From Pseudomonas reinekei (GTDB lineage Bacteria > Pseudomonadota > Gammaproteobacteria > Pseudomonadales > Pseudomonadaceae), in the NCBI RefSeq assembly GCF_001945365.1, contig NZ_MSTQ01000006.1, positions 124,001-188,000 of the forward strand: a stretch of DNA of 64,000 nucleotides, written 5' to 3'. This document shows, in pieces, positions 57,450 to 64,000 of this stretch (within the stretch, counting starts at the first letter, position 1; every line of letters begins with the position of its first letter). A model generated the notes under the pieces. The model did not search any database and was not told where the DNA came from. It was given only the letters and a program-made list of their open reading frames with translations. The position numbers and the translations under genes are program-made.

Positions 57450-58712
57450 ATGAACGTCTCGCGTTCTTTCATTTCACGTACCAAGGGGTGGGTGGCTGGC
57501 GCATTGCTCACCAGCACCATGACCGCTCCGGCCAGTGCCGAGGACGTCACGATCACTGCCGTGTTCAAGCCGGACTCAGCCTATCCGCATCTGAACAAGT
57601 TCAAGAACACCACGCCGCCCAGTGGTTATTGCGGGAATTGGCCTGACCAGTGTGAATTGGAGCAGTTCTTCAGCTTGAAGGTGCCGATTCAGTTCAATTC
57701 ACGTTCACCCATACAGGCCAATCATGCATCCGTGCGTCAGGGGGCGATGTTGAAAGCGCCGGCGCAATGGCGCGAGTTGACTGTCTATCACGAAACGACC
57801 AGAGAACCCGAGACGGTGAGGGTACGGATAGCCGGCATTGGTTCGCAGGCGGTGACCGATGATGTGATGGAACTGGTGGGAGGCGCCGATGATTACCGCA
57901 TTGCGCACAACCTGTTATGGGGCCTGAGTTGGGTGAGTGCACCGTCACCCTGCCTCTACAGCGGGGTGGGCTGGTACACCACCACCACCTACGATTTTTT
58001 CTGGCGAACGCCCACCGAAGGCATCTGCGCAAAACAGGCAAAGTTCAATGTTCCGTGGCTTCGCTTCAATCACCTGGATTTCGCCTATGAACTGGAGACC
58101 CCCAACCCCTTGGGCATGTCTTCAGGGCACTACACCGGCTCACTGACTTACAGCATCGGCCCCAATGGCGATTTCGATTTTGGCGATGTACTGATACCGA
58201 GCGATTCGGCGTTGACGATGAACTTCAATCTCGACGTGCAGCACACCCTCAAGGTCGACATCCCGCCCGGTGGCGAAAAGGTCCAGTTGGTCCCGGCCGG
58301 TGGCTGGCAGAGCTGGCTGCAGGCGGGACGCAGGCCCGTGCGGCTGTTCCGTGACCAGACCTTCAATATTTCGGCGTCTTCGCGTTTCAAGATGCAGATG
58401 GAGTGCGAGTTCACCGGCTCCAGTTACGACTGCCTGCTGGATGATCGCGTCTCCAAGCGGGGCGTGGAGCTGCAGGTCTTTGTCACCCTGCCCAATGGCC
58501 TGACCGACATGAGCGGGCAACCCGTCAGGCACATGCGACTGCGAGCGGGAGCCGCCAACGCACTGTATTTCCAGCCGGGTTTCTACGTCGACAGGGCACC
58601 GGGTGTCCTGCACTTCGAGGTGCCCGAAAGGGAGATGGAATTCATGTTGGAGCCCGGTGCCGGTCCCTATTACAGGGGCAAGGTCACCGTGATCTGGGAT
58701 TCGGAAATTTGA
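57450..58712 (+). CDS. CS1-type fimbrial tip protein E2
   Basis: A 420-residue secreted tip-type protein. After the signal region comes EDVTITAVFKPDSAYPHLNKFKNTTPPSGYC, then an adhesin half with AHNLLWGLSWV and CLYSGVGWY, and the conserved pilin half (NPLGMSSGHYTGSLTY to VIWDSEI). Six cysteines line up with E1 and E3. Unlike E1, it directly follows the usher. GGAGG (57435-57439) lies ten bases before ATG 57450, in a stretch shared with E3. Confidence 0.85.
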   Translation: MNVSRSFISRTKGWVAGALLTSTMTAPASAEDVTITAVFKPDSAYPHLNKFKNTTPPSGYCGNWPDQCELEQFFSLKVPIQFNSRSPIQANHASVRQGAMLKAPAQWRELTVYHETTREPETVRVRIAGIGSQAVTDDVMELVGGADDYRIAHNLLWGLSWVSAPSPCLYSGVGWYTTTTYDFFWRTPTEGICAKQAKFNVPWLRFNHLDFAYELETPNPLGMSSGHYTGSLTYSIGPNGDFDFGDVLIPSDSALTMNFNLDVQHTLKVDIPPGGEKVQLVPAGGWQSWLQAGRRPVRLFRDQTFNISASSRFKMQMECEFTGSSYDCLLDDRVSKRGVELQVFVTLPNGLTDMSGQPVRHMRLRAGAANALYFQPGFYVDRAPGVLHFEVPEREMEFMLEPGAGPYYRGKVTVIWDSEI

Positions 58713-58771
58713 TGGGCCGCCTATCGAGGGTCCGCGCCTGTGTTGTGTTCAATGTCATGAGGTTCAAGGGT

Positions 58772-59515
58772 ATGAAACGTCTGTGGTTGCTGTTGGGTTT
58801 GAGCGGGTTTTCTCTGGCGGTTCAGGCCGGTCCGCAGATCAATGTCGGAACGGTGTACGACTATCTGGACGGCGACAAGAGCACCTACCTCAAACGCGTC
58901 TACAACAGCGGCGACAGCACCGCGTTCGTCAAGGTCAACATCCTCGAAATCATCTACGACGCCGATGGTAGCCACCGCGAAATACCGGTCGCAACGCAAG
59001 CGGATGGCAGCGGCCGGGATGGACTGATGGCCAGCCCGGCACGGCTGATCGTGCCGGCCAAAGGCATGCAGGGCACGCGCTTGCTGCACATGGGCGCCCG
59101 TGACACCGAGCGTTATTTCCGCGTGCGCTTCGTGCCGGTGGTACCGGAAAAGGAAGATGACTTCGCGGTGTCCAGTGAAGAGCGCGATACCTACAAGGAG
59201 AACCTGTCGGCGGGGGTCAACGTCATGACCGGCTTCGGCACGGTGTTTTTTGTTCGCCCGAAGAACAGCCGTTTCGACAGCGTGATCGATGACAGCCCCG
59301 GTGTTTATCGACTGCGCAATAACGGCAACACCGTGGTGGTGATCGACGAGTTTCGCAACTGCTCGCTGAAGAATGAAACCGAGTGCGAAGCAACTACCAA
59401 ACATCACGTTCTGGCGGGCAAATCGTTCGAGTTCGAGAAGAAACCCGGTCGGGAATACCGCTTCAACCTGATCGAAGGCGCCGACAAAAAAGCGTTGCGC
59501 ATTGCCAGCCAGTGA
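58772..59515 (+). CDS. CS1-type fimbrial periplasmic chaperone 2
   Basis: A 247-residue paralogue of chaperone 1, with signal peptide MKRLWLLLGLSGFSLAVQA and DYLDGDKSTYLKRVYNSGDSTAFVKVNILEIIYDADG nearly unchanged. The conserved cysteine pair (NCSLKNETEC) is kept. The high similarity between chaperones, against divergent pilins, suggests that each could serve either cassette; this is inference. ATG 58757 is an alternative start. Confidence 0.85.
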   Translation: MKRLWLLLGLSGFSLAVQAGPQINVGTVYDYLDGDKSTYLKRVYNSGDSTAFVKVNILEIIYDADGSHREIPVATQADGSGRDGLMASPARLIVPAKGMQGTRLLHMGARDTERYFRVRFVPVVPEKEDDFAVSSEERDTYKENLSAGVNVMTGFGTVFFVRPKNSRFDSVIDDSPGVYRLRNNGNTVVVIDEFRNCSLKNETECEATTKHHVLAGKSFEFEKKPGREYRFNLIEGADKKALRIASQ

Positions 59516-59525
59516 CACCGCCAAA

Positions 59526-59557
59526 GGCGAGTCGCGCTGAAGGACTCGCCGCTTTTT
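59526..59557 (+). terminator. Terminator-like hairpin inside cassette 2
   Basis: GGCGAGTC (59526-59533) pairs perfectly with GACTCGCC (59543-59550), then GC and seven T. It lies between chaperone 2 and subunit B2, 21 bases before the B2 start, and would reduce transcription of B2 and E3. Cassette 1 has no counterpart. Confidence 0.75.
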
Positions 59558-59578
59558 TTCACGCAACAGGTAACTGAC

Positions 59579-60067
59579 ATGATCAAGCAATCGGCCATCG
59601 CCCTGTGTGTGGGCGTGATGATGTGTGCCCAGGTTTTCGCGGCACGGGAAGAGCGCACATTCGAGGTGTGGGCGGACATTCCGACCCTGGGCTTTTACGT
59701 GATACCGGCCGAAACCAACTGGATTCATCTGGAACAGACCCTGCCGTGGAATCGCAACACGTCGCGGCTTGAAGGGCTGCGCAAGAATTTCGACGTCAAG
59801 CACGACACCAGTGCAATCGAAGCGCGGCTGGATGCCGAGCCCTATCTGTTCAACGGGCGTGAAGACCAGAACATCTACTTGCGGGTCAGCTTCAACGGCC
59901 AGGAACTGAGTCACGATCCGCAACCGCGCGAAGTGGTGTCGGCGACGCAAGCCATGGCCGGGGGGCGCTTTGCCCTGGACATCCAGCCGAAAGAGCCGGC
60001 CGGTGGCTATAAGCCGGGGACCTACTACGGCACTGTCCAGCTGATTTTCAGTGCGGCGGCACCCTGA
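59579..60067 (+). CDS. CS1-type fimbrial subunit B2
   Basis: A 162-residue secreted pilin-sized protein, the counterpart of B1 (same length; DIPTLGFYVIPAETNWIHLEQTLPWN against SIPTAEFHVLPVDPGW; GYKPGTYYGTVQLIFSAAAP against GYKPGDYFGSVHLIFEALAP). It sits behind a terminator-like hairpin, so its level may be low, as fits a minor subunit. Confidence 0.83.
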   Translation: MIKQSAIALCVGVMMCAQVFAAREERTFEVWADIPTLGFYVIPAETNWIHLEQTLPWNRNTSRLEGLRKNFDVKHDTSAIEARLDAEPYLFNGREDQNIYLRVSFNGQELSHDPQPREVVSATQAMAGGRFALDIQPKEPAGGYKPGTYYGTVQLIFSAAAP

Positions 60068-60092
60068 CCTGTGTTTGCCAGGGATCAAAAAT

Positions 60093-60180
60093 GTGGGAGC
60101 GAGCCTGCTCGCGATGGCGGCGTGTCAGGCGCCATGGAGGCTGAATGTGCCGGCCTCTTCGCGAGCAGGCTCGCTCCCAC
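60093..60180. repeat. REP doublet inside the fimbrial region
   Basis: 22-23 base inverse arms (60093-60115, 60159-60180) of the GTGGGAGCGAGCCTGCTCG family, between B2 and E3. It is the only REP in the fimbrial cluster. Confidence 0.92.
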
Positions 60181-60298
60181 AGTGATTTTCGTTGCACTGC
60201 ATCCCCTTTGCTTATGCCGGGCTTAACAGCATTTGAAATGTCGAATGGAAATCGACTCTCGCCGGGAACAGGGCGGGGGTTATCGGAGATGGATACAG

Positions 60299-61549
60299 AT
60301 GAGTGTCACCGGTTTTTTGTTTTCAACTAGGCATCCAGGGTTGTGGATTCTTTTGATGGTGTGGTGGCTGATGCCCCAGGCGTTGGCCCAGGACGTTTCA
60401 ATCACTGCGTTGTTCAAGCCTGATCCGACGCACCCCCATCTCAACCAGTTCAAGAACACCACCCCGCCCAGCGGTTACTGCGAGCGATACCCGGGGCAAT
60501 GTGTCGAAAATCAGACGTTCAGCCTGCAAGTGCCGATTCAGTTCGAGTCCAGCCAGGCGATCCCGGCCAACCATGGGTCGCCGCGCCAGGGCGCAACGTT
60601 CAGGGTGCCGGCGCAATGGCGCGATCTGACGGTTCGTCATGAATCCGGAGCGGTGGAGACGGTAAAAATGCGCATTACCGGTGTGGGCTCCAAGTATGTG
60701 ACGGAGGATGTTCGGCAACTGACGGGGGACACCAACGAAGACTACCGATTTGCACATAACCTGTTATGGGGATTGAGCTGGGTGAACAGCTCGGCGCCGT
60801 GCCTTTACAGTGGAGTGGGTTATTACGGGACCAACTACTACGGTTTTTTCTGGAAGACGCCGGTTGACGCCGCCTGTAATAAACAGGCGAAATTCCAGGT
60901 GCCATGGATGCGTTACGAGTTTCTGGATTTTGCCTATGAGCTTGTCACGCCCAATCCGTTGGGCATGTTGGCGGGCCATTACACGGGGGCATTGACTTAC
61001 ACCGTCGGCCCCAACGGCGACTTCGACTTCGGCGATGTCATGCTGCCGAGCAGTCCCCTACTGACCATGAACTTCAATCTCGACGTTCAACATACGCTCA
61101 AGGTCGATGTCCCGCCCGGTGGCGAAAAGGTCCAGTTGCTCCCGGCCGGCGGCTGGCAGAGCTGGTTGCATGCCGGGCGTAAACCGGTGCGGCTGTTCCG
61201 TGACCAGACCTTCAATATCTCGGCCAGTTCTCGCTTCAAAATGTTTTTGCAGTGTTCAATCACCGATGGACGGGTCTGCTATATGGCTGATCGGAATTTG
61301 ATACTGACCGCACCATTGAAAGTCAGCGTGAGTCTACCGGGTGGCTTGACCAATAGCGCCGGAAGACCGGTCCAGCGCCAGGAACTGCTGACTGAGGGCG
61401 GGAGCGAGATTTTTCAGCCAGGCCACTATGTGGATCGTAAGCCGGGCACCTTGCACTTCGAGCTTGAGAAACCCGATCATCTTTTTTTGCCGGGGGCACC
61501 CAAACAGTATTTCGGCAGCGTCACCGTGATTTGGGATTCCGAAGTGTAA
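60299..61549 (+). CDS. CS1-type fimbrial tip protein E3
   Basis: A 416-residue tip-type protein, closest to E2 (FKPDPTHPHLNQFKNTTPPSGYC, FAHNLLWGLSWVNSSAPCLYSGVG, ending VIWDSEV). The shared upstream motif TATCGGAG lies the same distance before the ATG in both. It is therefore probably a duplicate of E2 placed at the end of the cassette. Its adhesin half differs from E2 in the aromatic loop (YYGTNYYGFF against WYTTTTYDFF), where binding might differ. Confidence 0.85.
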   Translation: MSVTGFLFSTRHPGLWILLMVWWLMPQALAQDVSITALFKPDPTHPHLNQFKNTTPPSGYCERYPGQCVENQTFSLQVPIQFESSQAIPANHGSPRQGATFRVPAQWRDLTVRHESGAVETVKMRITGVGSKYVTEDVRQLTGDTNEDYRFAHNLLWGLSWVNSSAPCLYSGVGYYGTNYYGFFWKTPVDAACNKQAKFQVPWMRYEFLDFAYELVTPNPLGMLAGHYTGALTYTVGPNGDFDFGDVMLPSSPLLTMNFNLDVQHTLKVDVPPGGEKVQLLPAGGWQSWLHAGRKPVRLFRDQTFNISASSRFKMFLQCSITDGRVCYMADRNLILTAPLKVSVSLPGGLTNSAGRPVQRQELLTEGGSEIFQPGHYVDRKPGTLHFELEKPDHLFLPGAPKQYFGSVTVIWDSEV

Positions 61550-61564
61550 GGCCAGTGCCCTGAA

Positions 61565-61589
61565 CCTGACGGCGCAAACCGCCGTCAGG
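61565..61589. terminator. Hairpin between E3 and the NEL gene
   Basis: CCTGACGGC (61565-61573) pairs with GCCGTCAGG (61581-61589) between convergent genes. No T-run, so termination is likely but unproven. Confidence 0.6.
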
Positions 61590-61610
61590 CTGTCCTCACT
61601 TGCTTGGGTT

Positions 61611-64000
61611 TTAATGGCCGGCGCGCTTCATGGCAGCACGGGTCAGGCTTCGCGACAGTTCTTTCTCGGCGTCGCCCAGGTCGACCAGCAATCGGTCGAA
61701 GATCGCATCGCTGAACGGCTCATCGGCAAAGACCACGGTGTCCGGCACCGGCAGATCGTTTATCAGTTCCCTGAGTTGGCTGCGCAATTCGGCGCGGCGC
61801 AGATCCGATGTCGACTCGACCCATTCGCGCTGGGTATCGCGCAGGGTGTCCAGTTGATCCGACAGGCGCTGATAGCGATGTTTATTGGTTTGCAACGGGT
61901 TCGCATAGCGCTCGTTCAAATAGTCTTGCCAGAAATCCTGTTCGAGCATCCGGTCGACCAGACCATCGCCTTCGCCCAAGGCCAGGACCGTGTCATAGGC
62001 TTGATCGATCATTGCGTCAGTGACGCCGGACACTGGCCGGTAAAGCATGCCTTTTGATTGCCAGGGCAAGTCGAGGCGCTCTGCCAATCCGGTCTGATAG
62101 GCCAGGTAGACCTCGACTTCGTCCGGGTTGCCGCCCCGACCGGCGACATCGGCGCGGGCAATGTCGTTGACCTGTTCCAGTCGCGCCGCGCCTTTGGCCA
62201 GGGTCACCAGTTTCTGCTCCAACTGAGCCGTGTCGGTGGTGTACGCATGGGCCTCGTAGGCGAGCACGTGGATCCCCATGTGATTGAACAACTGGGCGCC
62301 GGCGTCGGCGCAATCCACTGGCGCGATGGCCATGGTAAACAGCTTCTCCCGAAGAGATGTGTCGACGTACACGGCATCGAGCATGCGCCAGACACGTTGC
62401 ACCAGTTTATCCCGGGCTTTGTCGCCGGCCCGGTAGTCAGCGGAGAGCCGGGTATCGAGCAGCACGTTCAAGAAGCGCTCGGCCTGGGGCTCGTCGACCA
62501 GCTCCGACCACAGATTGGCCCGGTCGACGCCCCAGCCGGGCACATCCCTCCAGTGGTCCGCGCTGTAGTCGGAACTGACCACCCATTCGGCCTGGCTGTT
62601 TGAGGGCACGATGGGCTCAGGGGGCAATTGCACCGAACGACGGATCGCCTGATAGCGAACCTGGTCTAACTCCGACAGGTTGCCGACATCCAGCCGGGTG
62701 CGTCCCACGACCCAGGCCTGCGGTGAGCCTGGGACCACTTCGGGAATCAGGCTGATCGGGTTATCCCGAAGATCCAGCAGAAAACCACGAGGCCTGGTTT
62801 TGCTCAACGTACCTTCAGGCCAGCTGACAATGACCGTGTCCCGCAGACCGACGACTTTCAGCCGGGGCATGCGTGAGATGTCAACAACCCTGCCCAAGGG
62901 GTTTTCATCCAGGCGCAGGATCTCCAGGTAGGTCAGGTGTTTGAGTTGCTCGACGGCGGCGGCGTCCAGCACGATCTCATTGTCACTCAAACGCAGGCGT
63001 TCGAGCCGGTGCATGGCGCCGATGTTTTCCGGCAGACTCGTCAGGCTGCATCGACTGGCGCTGAGTTCGCGAAGGTTGGGGAAGTCTTTCAGCAAACCGT
63101 TGGCTGTGGCGGAAAAACGGGTGTTGTCGAGTTTCAGGATCGTGACCTTGTCCAGAAACTTTTGCAGCTGCGGCAGCTCGGGCCACTCGGATCCCAGGTT
63201 CGTAGACATCAGAAATCGTTCCTGTGACAGATCCAGCGAATAGCCATGCAGATCCGTACGACTATCGAACCCGGTGTTCTTTCGGTGAAAGCAGTCGAGC
63301 AAGCGATCGGCAATCCGTGCCCGGACGGGGTTACGTGGCCAGTGTGTTCCGGATTCCTCATCGTAATGCGTTCGGCTCCAGCGAGTCATGATTGTTCTCA
63401 ACTCGTTGAGCTCGTTTTCTTGCTCCTCCAGAAACTGCATCGGCTCGCCCCTTTCAGTCAGGGCACGGGCAAACGTATCGACCTCGGAATCGCTGAAGTG
63501 CGGATAAAGGTCATGGATGCGTTCGTGTACGGTCTGGCCATCTCTGCTGAGCCAGCCCCCACGCACCAACAGCATCGTTTCGTGCTCGGCCACCATGCGA
63601 ACGGGCGGCTCGGCGAGCACGACCCGGCGTTCGCTCGGCGGAGCCGATTTGACCATGACCCACTGCCTGAACAGTTCGGCCTCCCCCGGTTTGTAGCCCA
63701 GGGCGTTTTGTCCATTTTCCTGCGTGGCCTGCAGCACGGCTTCGAAAAAATCATCGGCCTCATGGATCGGCTGATCGTCACCATCACGCACCTGATACTG
63801 CCCGGCCTCGTCGCGAATCAGGACTCGCACCCGCTTGGCGTCATCGGGGCCGACGCTGTAACGCAGCTCGCCATCGAAGGTGCCCTGACGAATCTCCAGG
63901 CGCAGGTCGCCGAAGGTATCGGTGTTAAAGCGCAAGGTGCCTAGCACCAGTCGCTCGGTGTCGGGGGTAATTGATGCGCTCGGGTATAGACCCTGGGCGG
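61611..64000 (-). CDS. LRR/NEL E3 ubiquitin-ligase-domain protein, N-terminus beyond the window
   Basis: About 796 C-terminal residues are visible, and the frame is open to base 64000. Leucine-rich repeats (codons about 63185-62750; LRELSASRCSLTSLPENIGAMHRLERLRLSDNEI) are followed by a NEL domain with the catalytic cysteine in APVDCADAGAQLFNHMG (codon 62312-62310), matching the CxD signature of IpaH/SspH ligases. NEL enzymes ubiquitinate host proteins. In fluorescent pseudomonads, such domains cap very large proteins with an N-terminal dermonecrotic-toxin-like part. That part would lie outside the window. The delivery route is unknown. Confidence 0.85.
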   Translation of the reverse strand, partial: AQGLYPSASITPDTERLVLGTLRFNTDTFGDLRLEIRQGTFDGELRYSVGPDDAKRVRVLIRDEAGQYQVRDGDDQPIHEADDFFEAVLQATQENGQNALGYKPGEAELFRQWVMVKSAPPSERRVVLAEPPVRMVAEHETMLLVRGGWLSRDGQTVHERIHDLYPHFSDSEVDTFARALTERGEPMQFLEEQENELNELRTIMTRWSRTHYDEESGTHWPRNPVRARIADRLLDCFHRKNTGFDSRTDLHGYSLDLSQERFLMSTNLGSEWPELPQLQKFLDKVTILKLDNTRFSATANGLLKDFPNLRELSASRCSLTSLPENIGAMHRLERLRLSDNEIVLDAAAVEQLKHLTYLEILRLDENPLGRVVDISRMPRLKVVGLRDTVIVSWPEGTLSKTRPRGFLLDLRDNPISLIPEVVPGSPQAWVVGRTRLDVGNLSELDQVRYQAIRRSVQLPPEPIVPSNSQAEWVVSSDYSADHWRDVPGWGVDRANLWSELVDEPQAERFLNVLLDTRLSADYRAGDKARDKLVQRVWRMLDAVYVDTSLREKLFTMAIAPVDCADAGAQLFNHMGIHVLAYEAHAYTTDTAQLEQKLVTLAKGAARLEQVNDIARADVAGRGGNPDEVEVYLAYQTGLAERLDLPWQSKGMLYRPVSGVTDAMIDQAYDTVLALGEGDGLVDRMLEQDFWQDYLNERYANPLQTNKHRYQRLSDQLDTLRDTQREWVESTSDLRRAELRSQLRELINDLPVPDTVVFADEPFSDAIFDRLLVDLGDAEKELSRSLTRAAMKRAGH

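Noticed and set aside
60093..60180. CRISPR-like or IS inverted ends
   Set aside because: This is one of many dispersed REP doublets, with no repeats-and-spacers series and no transposase frame.

Overview
The window is chromosomal DNA of a Pseudomonas, most likely of the P. fluorescens complex. Nearly every housekeeping gene reads as a Pseudomonas protein. The spacers carry many copies of the GTGGGAGCGAGCCTGCTCG and TGTAGGAGC REP families typical of fluorescent pseudomonads, and codon use is GC-rich up to about 47.5 kb.

Layout. 1-6.9 kb: the end of der, an aminotransferase/omega-amidase pair, leuA with a candidate leader peptide, an M23 peptidase and xseA. 7.0-11.9 kb: a small unknown gene, holC, pepA and, divergently, lptF-lptG (LPS export). 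12.0-18.2 kb: lepA-lepB-rnc-era-recO-pdxJ. 18.3-29.7 kb: mltF, purL, a NIF3-like gene, an L,D-transpeptidase, two Nudix hydrolases, a gamma-carbonic anhydrase-like gene, a DUF1289 gene, a VUT-family transporter, purT and a zinc-ribbon gene. 29.7-36.8 kb: guaB-guaA, a multicopper oxidase, tadA and cmoA-cmoB. 36.9-47.5 kb: a lysoplasmalogenase-like gene, a chagasin-type inhibitor, an AsrA-type Lon protease, gcd with an OprB porin (glucose uptake and periplasmic oxidation), a VF530 gene, a Pr6Pr gene, and a PadR/siderophore-interacting pair resembling E. coli NfeR/NfeF. From memory of PAO1, this core DNA is a mosaic of blocks that lie far apart there, and REP elements sit at several of the joins.

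The accessory part runs from 47.6 kb to the end. It holds two tandem, diverged cassettes of alternate chaperone-usher (CS1/CFA-I, class 5, alpha-type) fimbriae. Cassette 1 is subunit, usher, chaperone, second subunit, tip. Cassette 2 is subunit, usher, tip, chaperone, second subunit, extra tip. That gives two ushers, two chaperones, four pilin-sized subunits and three tip-type proteins. Cassette 2 is preceded by a well-matched sigma-54 promoter, upstream direct repeats that could bind an enhancer-binding protein, and a large leader hairpin. The same leader block lies before cassette 1 at identical spacing but has lost the -12 element. A terminator-like hairpin inside cassette 2 splits off the second subunit and the extra tip gene.

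The window ends inside a gene for a large protein with leucine-rich repeats and an IpaH-type NEL E3 ubiquitin-ligase domain. This protein and the fimbriae suggest a host-associated lifestyle, which is inference. No tRNA, rRNA, CRISPR array, integrase or transposase was found.
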